This document shows, in pieces, positions 44,719 through 53,958 of a stretch of 64,000 nt of DNA. The stretch is from Sphingomonadaceae bacterium PASS1 (GTDB lineage: Bacteria > Pseudomonadota > Alphaproteobacteria > Sphingomonadales > Sphingomonadaceae): NCBI GenBank assembly GCA_002255985.1, contig NKIR01000001.1, positions 180,914-244,913 on the forward strand, given 5' to 3'. Within the stretch, counting starts at the first letter, position 1. Every line of letters begins with the position of its first letter. The position numbers and the translations under genes are program-made. The notes beneath the pieces are model-generated. The model did no database searches, was not told the origin of the DNA, and saw only the letters and a list, made by a program, of their open reading frames with translations.

Positions 44719-46671
44719 TTAAGCCTCTGCTGCCGGGGTGAATTCATATTCTGCCGGATCAAATACCTCGGTCAGATTGCGATAATCGACCAGTCGCCAA
44801 GGCGAAGCTGCGTGGACGCGGCCCGCGCTGTTTTTATACCAGCTGGTCACCCCGCCATGCGACCAGACCAGATCGCGGTGCGCGGCATCAACTTTTTCCT
44901 GATAGTCCCAGAACGGCTCGGGTTTGATTTCCAGCGCAGCATTGCCGGTTTCGATCAGCTCACGGAGCCCCTGCATGATATAGCGCACCTGACATTCGGA
45001 ATGGAAAACCGCACTGCCGCCATGCGACAGGTTGGTGTTCGGGCCGTAGATTACGAAGAAATTGGGAAATTCCGGAACGGTGATACCCAGATGAGCGCGC
45101 GGATCTTCGTCGCCCCAGCGATCGAGAATGGTCGCGCCGCCGCGCCCCTTAATCTGCATCGGCCAAAGCATCCGTCGTGTTTCAAAACCGGTAGCCAGCA
45201 CCAAAATGTCGCACGGGTGCAGCGTACCGTCGCTCGTAACCACGCCTTCGGGCTCTACATGATCGATCTGCAAATCGACCAGATCGACATTGGTTTTCGT
45301 CAGCATCCGGTACCAATGATTATCGCGCAACATGCGTTTGCCATAGGGTGGATAATCCGGCGTCGCCTTACGGATAAGCTCTGGATCATGGCCGACTTCC
45401 CTCGCAATATGCGCTTCCAGCTGCTTGCGCACTTCGGCATTGGCTGCATTCAGCGTGTGTTTCTTGTCCGGCCAGTTGGGATCCACCTTCAGATTGTGAT
45501 GGAAGGTGTCCGATGACGACCAGAACAACTGAAAACGGAACCATTTGGTGTAAAATGGAATATTATTAAGCACCCATTTTTTGGAGTCGGTGACGGTCTC
45601 AAAATAGAGCGGGTTGAGCATTGCCCAATGCGGCGAGCGTTGGAAAATCGTCAGGTTAGCGACGTCGTTCTGGATTGCAGGCCCCACCTGCATCCCGGAA
45701 GCACCGGTGCCGATCATGCCGACGCGTTTGCCGCGATAGTCTGCGCTATGATCCCAACGCGCGGTGTGGAATGCGGGGCCAGAAAAGCTTTCCAGACCCT
45801 TGATCTCCGGCACTTTCGGCCGGTTGAGCATTCCAACCGCGCTGACCACAGCATTGGCTGTGGCTTGATAGGTTGAGCCGTCCTTGCGGCAGATTTCCGC
45901 ATGCCACAGCAAACTGGCTTCATCCCAGCACAGCGAGATTACTTCTTCGCTGAAACGGATGTGCTTGCGCAAGCTCGTGCGTTCGACATTGCGCTTGATA
46001 TAGGCTTCGATCTGATCGCCCTTGGCGAAGAAATGGTCCCAGTCATTGTTGTTGTCGAACGAATAGGAGTAGAAATGGTTGGCGGTATCGACGCCGATCC
46101 CGGGATAGGTATTTTCATACCAGGTGCCGCCAACATCGTCATTCTTCTCGATGATCGTGAAGGGAATGCCGGCTTCCTGCATCTTGATACCCATGCCGAC
46201 GCCTGAGAATCCTGCGCCGACCACCAACACGTTAAACGCCGCCAGTTTTTCCGGTGTGGGCTTTTCGCGCCATTGCACCGTCTTGGGATCGGTCCCGGCA
46301 AGGTCGATCTCTTCGTTGATCAACGGGAAATATTCCTCTGGTACCACTTGGCCGGTGCAGGCTTTGAGCATTTGCGGCAATATATCCATCGGCAACTCGG
46401 TGGGCAGCGCGCGGCCTGTGGCGACATAGCTTTCCAGAACGTCAGCCACAGCCTCGCGCATTTCGGCTTTCAGCGTACCAGGGGTTTCATCATGAAAGCT
46501 CCACGGCCCCTTGATATGTTGCCCGATCCGTTCGAGCCAAGCCGCATCTCCCCCCAAATGTACCAGCACCATCAGCAATGGCGCGGTATCAGCATATTCT
46601 AGGTTTTTGAGAAGTGCGGCCCGATCAGAAACCAAATCTTTCAGTTGTTCAAGGCCTGAATTGGTCGTCAT
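44719..46671 (-). CDS. Type I Baeyer-Villiger monooxygenase with N-terminal extension
   Basis: A 650-residue FAD/NADPH monooxygenase that inserts oxygen beside a ketone to make an ester or lactone. Two Rossmann motifs, GAGFSG (152-157) and GTGASG (321-326), flank the BVMO fingerprint F-x-G-x3-H-x3-W, seen as FSGPAFHTARW (296-306). About 145 residues precede the first Rossmann motif, a helical extension as in the larger BVMOs; CHMO-type enzymes lack it. The start at 46671 is chosen because upstream residues are not family-like, though its Shine-Dalgarno is weak. First gene of a three-gene operon with the KstD-like enzyme and MFS, divergent from a GntR regulator. Confidence 0.93.
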   Translation of the reverse strand: MTTNSGLEQLKDLVSDRAALLKNLEYADTAPLLMVLVHLGGDAAWLERIGQHIKGPWSFHDETPGTLKAEMREAVADVLESYVATGRALPTELPMDILPQMLKACTGQVVPEEYFPLINEEIDLAGTDPKTVQWREKPTPEKLAAFNVLVVGAGFSGVGMGIKMQEAGIPFTIIEKNDDVGGTWYENTYPGIGVDTANHFYSYSFDNNNDWDHFFAKGDQIEAYIKRNVERTSLRKHIRFSEEVISLCWDEASLLWHAEICRKDGSTYQATANAVVSAVGMLNRPKVPEIKGLESFSGPAFHTARWDHSADYRGKRVGMIGTGASGMQVGPAIQNDVANLTIFQRSPHWAMLNPLYFETVTDSKKWVLNNIPFYTKWFRFQLFWSSSDTFHHNLKVDPNWPDKKHTLNAANAEVRKQLEAHIAREVGHDPELIRKATPDYPPYGKRMLRDNHWYRMLTKTNVDLVDLQIDHVEPEGVVTSDGTLHPCDILVLATGFETRRMLWPMQIKGRGGATILDRWGDEDPRAHLGITVPEFPNFFVIYGPNTNLSHGGSAVFHSECQVRYIMQGLRELIETGNAALEIKPEPFWDYQEKVDAAHRDLVWSHGGVTSWYKNSAGRVHAASPWRLVDYRNLTEVFDPAEYEFTPAAEA

Positions 46672-46733
46672 TTTAAAGCTTTCACCAACGAATTTTGTGT
46701 ATTTCCTGCACAAGCGCAACGGGAATCGGATTT

Positions 46734-46745
46734 ATTGCCGGCAAT
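46734..46745. promoter_or_regulatory. Perfect palindrome in BVMO/GntR divergent gap
   Basis: ATTGCCGGCAAT lies 63 bases upstream of the BVMO ATG in the gap shared with the GntR gene. A candidate operator for GntR, but it does not resemble the known FadR-type TGGT-N-ACCA box. No AATGC-N12-GCATT copy is present in this gap. Confidence 0.35.
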
Positions 46746-46906
46746 GATCATCCGCCCTAATCCTTGCAGAAATTATTGCAATAGGCGAGGTTCATTTAAT
46801 CTTTCGTTGCTTTGAAATACGCCCCCTGCGGCACCCACTGTGATCCCTTTCCGCCCGTGAAAAATTGCCCTAGAGGTGATATCCATGACTGTCCGGGGTA
46901 AGCAAT

Positions 46907-47623
46907 TTGGCGGAAAAACAAAAAATACGGAATGAGAGCTCGCTACGCCTGCACCAAAGCGTGGCGCAGCAAATGGGCATCGCCATATTATCAGGCGTCC
47001 ACAAACCCGGCGAGCATTTCGCGGGGGAAATTGAACAGTCGGCGGCGATGGGAGTTTCGCGCACTGCCTATCGTGAAGCGATCCGGATCTTAACCGCCAA
47101 AGGCCTGCTGGAAAGCAAACCAAAGGCAGGCACGCATGTCACGCAGCGCAAACGGTGGAACCTGCTTGATCCCGATATGCTGGCGTGGATGTTCATGGGT
47201 ACGCCGGACGAACAGTTTATTCGTGACCTGTTTGAACTGCGCAATCTGCTGGAGCCGGCGGCGGCGAAACTGGCGGCGGAGCGACGCACTGCGGAGCAAT
47301 TGGGTGTCATGCAGGCGGCCATCGCCGATATGCGCGCTTATGGGCTGGCAACAACCGAAGGACAGGCGGCCGACCAACGGTTTCATGCAACACTTTTGGC
47401 GGCATCGGGCAATCAGGCCTTGGCCACGCTTGCAAGTTCTGTTGGCGCGGCGGTACAATGGACCACCAATTTTAAACAGCGGGCAAACCGAAATCCCCGC
47501 GACCCTTTGCCCGAACATATTGCGGTATGCGATGCGATCAAAGCGGGCAACGCAGCGCAGGCCTTTGGTGCGATGGAAACACTGATCGATCTGGCGTTCA
47601 AGGATATGGCTTTCGCGCTTTAA
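46907..47623 (+). CDS. GntR-family regulator, FadR subfamily
   Basis: A 238-residue regulator: winged HTH (about 13-80; LHQSVAQQMGIAILSGVHKPGEHF, then MGVSRTAYREAIRILTAKGLLESKPKAGTHV in parts) and an all-helical FCD ligand domain (about 95-230; LFELRNLLEPAAAKLAAERR, DQRFHATLLAASGN, HIAVCDAIKAGN). The FCD metal/ligand positions D-x3-H and H are present. The only plausible start is TTG at 46907; a nearby ATG at 46885 is out of frame. It is divergent from the BVMO operon and probably controls it in response to a carboxylate. The stop lies 9 bases before the convergent phosphotransferase end. Confidence 0.92.
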   Translation: MAEKQKIRNESSLRLHQSVAQQMGIAILSGVHKPGEHFAGEIEQSAAMGVSRTAYREAIRILTAKGLLESKPKAGTHVTQRKRWNLLDPDMLAWMFMGTPDEQFIRDLFELRNLLEPAAAKLAAERRTAEQLGVMQAAIADMRAYGLATTEGQAADQRFHATLLAASGNQALATLASSVGAAVQWTTNFKQRANRNPRDPLPEHIAVCDAIKAGNAAQAFGAMETLIDLAFKDMAFAL

Positions 47624-47632
47624 TTTGCCACC

Positions 47633-48691
47633 TTATTGGCAACGCTCCATGGCTTCACGCGCCAATTGGGCCAATCGCGGAAAGGCGGCGGCACGTTCGG
47701 TTGCAGTCGCTGAAGCGGCGTTGCCGCGCAGTACCCGGCCTTTGATACCGTGGAATATCGCCGCCAGCCGGAAGAAACTGAAAGCCATATAGAAATTCCA
47801 GTTGTCAATGCCGGGCAGGCCGCGCCGTTTGCAATAAGCTGCGATATAATCCGCCTCGGTTGGCAAGCCCAAGGCAACCGGATCGGCCCCGCCTAGTCCT
47901 GCAACAATATCAGGCGGCATGTGGTACATCATCGCGTGATAGGAAAAATCCGCCAGTGGATGACCCAAGGTGGACAGCTCCCAATCCAATACTGCCAATA
48001 TGCGCGGCTCGGTCGGGTGGAAGATCATATTATCGCAGCGGAAATCGCCATGAACCAACCGCGTCTCGTCACCTTCGGGGATCGCCGTCGGCAGCCAATC
48101 AACGACCGCGTCCATATCCGCGTCGCGCCCGGCGAGGTCATCGGCCAGATATTGCTTTGACCAGCGGCCGATCTGCCGTTCAAAATAATTGCCTGCGCGG
48201 CCATAATCACCAAGATCGACGGCGTCTGGATCAAGATTATGCATTGCGGCAATCACGGCATTCATCGCGTCAAAATAGGCAGAGCGCGCGACGATTGGAA
48301 TCTCGGCGAAACTCGCATCCCAAAAAATGCGTCCATCGACCATTTCCATCACGAAAAAGTCGCTGCCCAGCACATTGGGATCAGAGCATATCCCTAATAT
48401 CCGTGGCACGGGCACATCGGTGTCCGCCAATGCCGCCATCACGCGGGCTTCGCGCATCACATCATGTGCGCCCTTCAATATTTCCCCCGGCGGTTTGCGG
48501 CGCAGCACATAGCGCGCCTCGGGCGTCGTCAGCCGATAGGTCGGGTTCGATTGCCCGCCGTTAAACTGATCGATGCTCATGGGCGCTTGATAGCCCTCGA
48601 CATTGGCCAAAAGCCATGCGGCAAGCGCTGCTTCATCGACTTGCGTGCGGACCGCCCCTGCCCCCTGATTGGCGTCATCCCCCACTGGCAT
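47633..48691 (-). CDS. Phosphotransferase family protein (ACAD10/11-like APH)
   Basis: A 352-residue kinase-fold protein of the group found beside, or fused to, acyl-CoA dehydrogenases (ACAD10/11-like). It has FNGGQSNPTYRL, YVLRRKPPGEIL, catalytic VHGDFRCDNMIFHP (about 215-228) and AVLDWELSTLGHPLADFSYH. In animal ACAD10/11 the kinase phosphorylates 4-hydroxyacyl-CoAs, so a hydroxyacyl substrate is a fair guess. I start it at 48691, where the reading frame overlaps the acyl-CoA dehydrogenase end by 17 bases. Last gene of an SDR-dehydrogenase-kinase operon, which supports the 4-hydroxyacid idea. Confidence 0.9.
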   Translation of the reverse strand: MPVGDDANQGAGAVRTQVDEAALAAWLLANVEGYQAPMSIDQFNGGQSNPTYRLTTPEARYVLRRKPPGEILKGAHDVMREARVMAALADTDVPVPRILGICSDPNVLGSDFFVMEMVDGRIFWDASFAEIPIVARSAYFDAMNAVIAAMHNLDPDAVDLGDYGRAGNYFERQIGRWSKQYLADDLAGRDADMDAVVDWLPTAIPEGDETRLVHGDFRCDNMIFHPTEPRILAVLDWELSTLGHPLADFSYHAMMYHMPPDIVAGLGGADPVALGLPTEADYIAAYCKRRGLPGIDNWNFYMAFSFFRLAAIFHGIKGRVLRGNAASATATERAAAFPRLAQLAREAMERCQ

Positions 48692-49847
48692 GTTTCCAGT
48701 CGCGTTTGATCTTTTTCGCAAGACTCCATTTATGCACTTCGGTTGGGCCATCATAGATGCGGAAGGCGCGGACTTCCCGGAATACCTGCTCGACGATAGT
48801 TTTATCAGTCACACCCGTGCCGCCCATCACCTGCACACAGCGATCGGCAATGCGCATCAATGCCTCTGACACGGCAACCTTGGCCATTGAGCTTTCCACT
48901 GTGCCCAGCGAGCCGGTATCGAGTACCGATGCGCACCAATCGATCATCAATTCGCATTGTTTCAAATCGATCATATTTTCGGCCAGCATAAAGCCGACAC
49001 CTTCATGATCGACCAGCACCTTTCCGAACGCTTCGCGGCGGTTAGCATAATCGGTGGCGATTTCGTGTGCGCGCATGCAGCAACCCAGCCAGCGCATACA
49101 ATGCGACAACCGCGCAGGGCTCAGACGGATTTGGGCATATTTAAAGCCTTCGCCGGCCTCGCCTAACATCTGGTCAGCGGGGACACGCAGATTATCAATG
49201 GCAATGGTCGCATGACCGCCGGGCATCGAGCTATCGATTGTATTCGGCACATGATCAATGCGGATCGCCGGATCGGGCAGGTCGACCAGAAACATGCATG
49301 CGCCTTCATCGGCTTTGGCCATGATGATGCCGACGCTTGCGCCTTGCGCGCCAGTGATAAAGGTCTTTCGACCGTTGATAACCCAATGGTTGCCATCGAG
49401 CCTGCACGTCGTCTTCATCATTGACGGATCGGAGCCCGCGCCGCCGTCTGCCGCCGGTTCGGTCATGAAAAAGGCGGATCGCGCGCGTCCCTCAACCAGT
49501 TCATTCAAAAAGCGATCTTTCAGTTCGGGGCTGCCAACCTTGCCGAGCAAATACATATTGCCCTCATCGGGCGCCATCGTATTGCACGCCAGCGGCCCCA
49601 GCGGCGACAATCCGCTCTTGATGAGCACTACTGCCGTTTCGCGCTGGTTCAAATGTCCGCCATCGGGCAAAATATGCGGCGTCAACACACCGGCTTCGCG
49701 CGCTTTTTCGCGCATTTCATAAACGAGTTCATCGGTTGGCGCGCCATGATGGTCGCGGCGTGGGTCTTGTTCATAGGGGATCACAACATTGCGAACAAAA
49801 TCCTCGACCTTAGATGCGATATCAATAGCTTGCTGGCTAATAGTCAT
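48675..49847 (-). CDS. Acyl-CoA dehydrogenase (ACAD10/11-like)
   Basis: A 390-residue acyl-CoA dehydrogenase. The signature FMTEPAADGGAGSDPSMMKT is near residue 125 (a longer loop than the usual TEPxAGSD), RKTFITGA follows, and the C-terminus has VMGGTGVTDKTIVEQVFREVRAFRIYDG (read: RAFRIYDGPTEVHKWSLAKK). These residues match the ACAD11-like group. Its start overlaps the SDR stop (ATGA) and its end overlaps the phosphotransferase. The three together would convert a 4-hydroxyacyl-CoA by phosphorylation and elimination, by analogy with ACAD10/11. Confidence 0.93.
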   Translation of the reverse strand: MTISQQAIDIASKVEDFVRNVVIPYEQDPRRDHHGAPTDELVYEMREKAREAGVLTPHILPDGGHLNQRETAVVLIKSGLSPLGPLACNTMAPDEGNMYLLGKVGSPELKDRFLNELVEGRARSAFFMTEPAADGGAGSDPSMMKTTCRLDGNHWVINGRKTFITGAQGASVGIIMAKADEGACMFLVDLPDPAIRIDHVPNTIDSSMPGGHATIAIDNLRVPADQMLGEAGEGFKYAQIRLSPARLSHCMRWLGCCMRAHEIATDYANRREAFGKVLVDHEGVGFMLAENMIDLKQCELMIDWCASVLDTGSLGTVESSMAKVAVSEALMRIADRCVQVMGGTGVTDKTIVEQVFREVRAFRIYDGPTEVHKWSLAKKIKRDWKHASGG

Positions 49848-50605
49848 AATAATTGTCCGTCATCAATGGTGAAAAGGCCGCCCGTTGTATACGCCGACTC
49901 GTCAGAACAGAGATAGAGCAACGGCGCATCCAGCGAAGAGACTGGCTGCAACCGGCGGCGATTAAAGCCTGAAATTTGTGCCAAGCCAGCTTCGCTTTTA
50001 AACCAGTCGCCCGACAATTCGGTTTGGATGTAACCGGGTTGAATCACATTGACATTCACACCCAGCCGCGCCCATTCTTTTGCCAGATTGCGCCCCATAT
50101 GTGCGACCGCTGCCTTACTGGCGCTGTAGATGGTCTCACCCTGGCCCGTCATTTCGGCAGTGATCGATCCAATCAACACGATCCGCCCGCGCCCGTGGTC
50201 TCGGCTGCCCGCCGCGATCATCCGGCGTGCGCCTTCACGTGCGGTCAGTAATACCCCCAGTATGTTGGTATCCAATACGCTACGCATCGATTCGATGCTG
50301 ATATCGGTGGAGCGTCCAGGTGCGGAAACCCCTGCATTGGCGATAATGGTATCGACCGTTCCGAAAACTGTTTCGGCGGAATCAAACGCGGCAATGACCG
50401 ATTTTTCATCACTGACATCCATTGCCACAGGAAAAGCCTCGCTCCCTGTGGCCCGAATTTCCTCCGCCAGCGCCTGCACCCGGTCGAGTCGGCGTGCCGC
50501 CAAGACCACGCGTGCTCCAGATGCGGACAGGGTCCGCGCAAAATGCGCGCCAAGGCCTGAGGAGGAACCGGTAATCAGGCACGTCCGGCTTTTGAGTTGC
50601 GTCAT
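49844..50605 (-). CDS. Short-chain dehydrogenase/reductase (SDR)
   Basis: A 253-residue classical SDR: TGSSSGLGAHFA cofactor loop, VVLAARRLDRV (Arg after beta-2, suggesting NADP(H)), NAGVSAPG, catalytic IGSITAEM and IYSASKAAV (Y-x3-K), C-terminal YTTGGLFTIDDG. It leads the minus-strand operon with acyl-CoA dehydrogenase and phosphotransferase. A perfect operator copy lies 88 bases upstream in the divergent gap with the Rieske oxygenase at 50788. Confidence 0.92.
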   Translation of the reverse strand: MTQLKSRTCLITGSSSGLGAHFARTLSASGARVVLAARRLDRVQALAEEIRATGSEAFPVAMDVSDEKSVIAAFDSAETVFGTVDTIIANAGVSAPGRSTDISIESMRSVLDTNILGVLLTAREGARRMIAAGSRDHGRGRIVLIGSITAEMTGQGETIYSASKAAVAHMGRNLAKEWARLGVNVNVIQPGYIQTELSGDWFKSEAGLAQISGFNRRRLQPVSSLDAPLLYLCSDESAYTTGGLFTIDDGQLL

Positions 50606-50693
50606 TGCATCGTCCTACTTTCCTGAAGGCAGCACCCTATAAAACGGAGCAGGATGGCCAAACATCGGAAGAAAAAACTCTCGCTATTTGTAT

Positions 50694-50715
50694 AATGCAC
50701 ATCTAGCAATGCATT
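50694..50715. promoter_or_regulatory. Shared operator AATGC-N12-GCATT (site 6, perfect)
   Basis: Perfect copy in the divergent gap between the SDR operon (minus) and the Rieske oxygenase-amidohydrolase operon (plus, ATG at 50788). It could control both directions. Confidence 0.75.
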
Positions 50716-50787
50716 TATTTCCGGCTATCATGCGAGTCAAACTTTGTCGCGTAAAACCGACCAATCAAAAATAAGCGAGAGAAAACT

Positions 50788-52173
50788 ATGGCTAACCATC
50801 CTTTGAGTGCGCTTGAAACAGTTCCCCACCGGATTACCAATCCCGAGCTGATCCCGGCGGAACGCTATTATGATCCGGCGTTCTTCGAATTGGAAAAGGA
50901 AAAGCTTTGGCCGCATGTCTGGCAAATGGCCTGTCGGTTAGAGGAAATCCCGAACATCGGCGACTATGTCGAATATACGATTCTCGCGAAATCGGTTATC
51001 ATTGTGCACACAAAGAGCGGCGTAAAGGCATTCCACAACGCCTGCCGCCACCGCGGAGTGCGTTTGGCAACGGGGCCGGGCAATTGCAAAACTTCGGGTT
51101 TCATTTGCCCGTTCCACGGTTGGCGCTGGAACGCAGAGGGCAAGAATACCTTCGTCTTTGGCAAACAGGTGTTCAATGAGGAGTTGCTCGACAAGGCGGA
51201 GATTGACCTCAAGCCCTGCCGTATAGAATTTTGGGCGGGATGCGCCTTTATCAATTTCGATGATAGCGCACCTTCGCTGATCGAAAGCCTCGGTCCGGTG
51301 GCTGACCGGTTGAATGCACGCAATGCTGATAAGCTAAAAATGGACTGGTGGTATGCCACTGTCTTGCCGACCAACTGGAAGCTTGCGATGGAGGCTTTTC
51401 AAGAAGGCTATCACACCATGAAGACCCATCCGCAGCTCAATACGCTGTCGGCGCTGGGCAATCCGTATGGCAACGATGCCGAAGGCTTGACCCCGAACAA
51501 GGGCATCACGGCCAAGGAGACGGTGGGCATAAACATCGAATTCATGAAACGTCTGAGTTCGGGCATGGGAGGGATGGTCCACGAAACCGAAATCGCGGCG
51601 ATGGAAAAGCTCGCTGACATGGAAGTGCCGGACGATCCAGTCCAAGCGACCATGATGTTCTACGGTGCGGCCAATGACATTGTGACCAAAGACGGCCGGG
51701 CGCGCGGTGCGCCTATGTTTGATGTCAACAAAGTCATGCAGGAACAGCCTTTCCACGCGGTGGAGTTCATGTTCCCGCACTTCTTCCTGCTGCCGATGAT
51801 CGCAGCAATGTCATCCTATCGCATCCGGCCATTGACACCAGAGACCTGCCTGTTTGAAATCTGGTCACTCGTCTTGCGACCCGAGGATGAGGAATATGAC
51901 ACGCCAAAAGAGCCGACCATATTGCCCTATAACAGCGACCTATTCCCAGAAATCCCGCAGCAGGATTATGCCAATCTGCCGCGCCAGCAACTGGGTCTGC
52001 ATGCCGATGGCTTTACCCATATGCGGTTGTCGCATTCGCATGAGGGGATGATCAGCAATTACCAGCGTCTGATCGATGGCTATCTGGCGGGCATCGAACC
52101 CGATCTGCTCGCCAAGGCGCAACATGCCGTCAACAGCGGATTTGAATCGCCGATTGTCGATATCGGCTTTTAG
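50788..52173 (+). CDS. Aromatic ring-hydroxylating dioxygenase alpha-subunit-like Rieske protein
   Basis: A 461-residue Rieske oxygenase of the RHO alpha-subunit type. The [2Fe-2S] site is CRHRG (about 87-91) and CPFHGW (about 107-112); the mononuclear iron site is in MEAFQEGYHTMKTHPQ (about 205-220). No beta subunit, ferredoxin or reductase gene is in the window, so it is either homomeric or borrows electrons. It leads a four-gene operon with a D-aminoacylase-type amidohydrolase, an amidohydrolase-2 protein and an AMP ligase. Hydroxylation or demethylation of a ring substrate is likely. Confidence 0.92.
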   Translation: MANHPLSALETVPHRITNPELIPAERYYDPAFFELEKEKLWPHVWQMACRLEEIPNIGDYVEYTILAKSVIIVHTKSGVKAFHNACRHRGVRLATGPGNCKTSGFICPFHGWRWNAEGKNTFVFGKQVFNEELLDKAEIDLKPCRIEFWAGCAFINFDDSAPSLIESLGPVADRLNARNADKLKMDWWYATVLPTNWKLAMEAFQEGYHTMKTHPQLNTLSALGNPYGNDAEGLTPNKGITAKETVGINIEFMKRLSSGMGGMVHETEIAAMEKLADMEVPDDPVQATMMFYGAANDIVTKDGRARGAPMFDVNKVMQEQPFHAVEFMFPHFFLLPMIAAMSSYRIRPLTPETCLFEIWSLVLRPEDEEYDTPKEPTILPYNSDLFPEIPQQDYANLPRQQLGLHADGFTHMRLSHSHEGMISNYQRLIDGYLAGIEPDLLAKAQHAVNSGFESPIVDIGF

Positions 52174-52205
52174 GAATTCGTGTAACAGCGTGAGGAGCTA
52201 GTAAA

Positions 52206-53942
52206 ATGGCCGAACGGCAAGTCTTCGATCTGGTAATCAAGCGGGGAACTGTGATCGACGGCTTGCAAACGCCCCGTTACCGCGCCGATATTGGAGTCAA
52301 AGACGGCAAGATCGTCGAAATCTCCGGCAACATCGCTGAGGAACGCGCCGAGCAGGTGATCGACGCACACGGCAAGATCGTCGCGCCGGGCATTGTGGAT
52401 CTGCATACACATTATGACAGCCAGATATTTTGGGACCCTTGGTGCACCATGTCAGGCTGGCACGGGGTGACCAGCGTTGTCATCGGCAATTGTGGCTTTG
52501 GGTTTGCCCCGTGCAAGCCCGAAGACCGGGAGCGCACGATGCTGTCCCTCGTCCGTAACGAAGCGGTGCCGCTGGAAACGATGCGGCAGGGAATGCCGTG
52601 GGATTGGGTCAGCTTTAAGGAATATCTCGACAGCGTTGAACGCACGCCCAAGGGCGTCAATGTCATGTCGTTCGTGCCGCTTGCGCCGCTCTACGGCTAT
52701 GTCGTGGGGACGGACGAAGCAAAGGCACGGGCCGCAACTGACGAAGAATTGGCACACATGTGCGAACTGCTGGTCGAGGGAATGGAGGTGGGCGGTTGCG
52801 GCATCAGCGCGCAGATTCTGGGCAGCGAAGGCAATGTTCAACTCGACCATGACGGGACACCCATGGTCACCGACCTGATGAGCGAGCGCGACCTGACGGC
52901 GTTTTGCCGCGCGATGGGCAGCCTTGGTCGCGGCGTCGCGCAATTGACCGGCCAGATGGATACCGCCGAGGTTATGGCCCGCGAAAGCGGGCGTCCGGTG
53001 ATCTGGAACGCGCTGCTTGCGGACGGGGCGCTCAACCAGCACGGCGGTGCAACAATGTCGCCGACGGCCGCGATTGAACGCTTGAAGCATCTGAACGAGA
53101 AAGATGGCTTGCGCGTCTATGCCCAGGCGCTGACCACCAACTTCGCCTCGCAGTTCACCTTTGAGGATTACAATCTCGCCGATGCCATCCCCGCGTGGAA
53201 AGACACCTGCATGGGGACTCAGGCTGAGAAGATGGCGAAATTCGCCGATCCCGAGCGGCGCAAAATACTAAAGGCAATACATGACGAACGCGGTGGACTG
53301 TTTGGCTCGGGCTATGTTGTCGATGACATCAAAGTTGGCTGGATCCCGCTCGACGTGCCAGACGGCCTTGCGCTTCAGGACAAATATGAAGGCTACACCA
53401 TCGGCGAAATTGCCCAGCGTGAAGGCAAGCATTCGCTTGACGTGCTGATGGATATTGCACTGTGGGGCGAACTCAAAAGCGGATTTGAAACCGCGATGAT
53501 CATGACTCCGCCCGCCTCGATGAAGGAAATCGCGACATCATCGGTGGCTTTGCCGGGCGTCAGCGACGGCGGCGCACACACCAAATTCGTGACCACCGGG
53601 CGCTACCCGACCGAGTTGCTTGGCTATTGGGTGCGCGAGCATCAGATCATGTCGCTCGAGGAAGCGCATTGGCGGCTGTCCTCCATGCCCGCGCAAGCCG
53701 CTGGCCTCAAAGGGCGTGGTTCGCTGGCCGAAGGGATGCCCGCCGACATCATCATTTATGATTATGAAGCGCTCGACAGCCTGCCGCAGGAGCGGCTGTG
53801 GGATTATCCGGCGGGCGAATGGCGCTTAGTGCAGAAGGCCAAGGGCTATGACTATATCATCGTCAATGGTATCATCACCTTCATCGACGGCGAATGCACG
53901 AAGGCGACCCCCGGCAAATTACTCCGCCATGGCACCGCCTAA
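52206..53942 (+). CDS. Amidohydrolase, D-aminoacylase-like (N-acyl-D-amino-acid deacylase family)
   Basis: A 578-residue metal-dependent amidohydrolase. GIVDLHTHYDSQIFWDP (metal H-x-H), HGVTSVVIGNCGFGFAP (the D-aminoacylase-type GNCG) and SDGGAHTKF (metal Asp) are in the expected order; the C-terminus carries GMPADIIIYD. The family name is from sequence only: in catabolic operons such proteins may open lactams, hydantoins or other cyclic amides, or cleave C-C bonds. It is a paralogue of 59523-61265. It is 32 bases after the Rieske gene and 16 before the amidohydrolase-2 gene. Confidence 0.9.
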   Translation: MAERQVFDLVIKRGTVIDGLQTPRYRADIGVKDGKIVEISGNIAEERAEQVIDAHGKIVAPGIVDLHTHYDSQIFWDPWCTMSGWHGVTSVVIGNCGFGFAPCKPEDRERTMLSLVRNEAVPLETMRQGMPWDWVSFKEYLDSVERTPKGVNVMSFVPLAPLYGYVVGTDEAKARAATDEELAHMCELLVEGMEVGGCGISAQILGSEGNVQLDHDGTPMVTDLMSERDLTAFCRAMGSLGRGVAQLTGQMDTAEVMARESGRPVIWNALLADGALNQHGGATMSPTAAIERLKHLNEKDGLRVYAQALTTNFASQFTFEDYNLADAIPAWKDTCMGTQAEKMAKFADPERRKILKAIHDERGGLFGSGYVVDDIKVGWIPLDVPDGLALQDKYEGYTIGEIAQREGKHSLDVLMDIALWGELKSGFETAMIMTPPASMKEIATSSVALPGVSDGGAHTKFVTTGRYPTELLGYWVREHQIMSLEEAHWRLSSMPAQAAGLKGRGSLAEGMPADIIIYDYEALDSLPQERLWDYPAGEWRLVQKAKGYDYIIVNGIITFIDGECTKATPGKLLRHGTA

Positions 53943-53958
53943 TCGAAAGGACGCAGCC

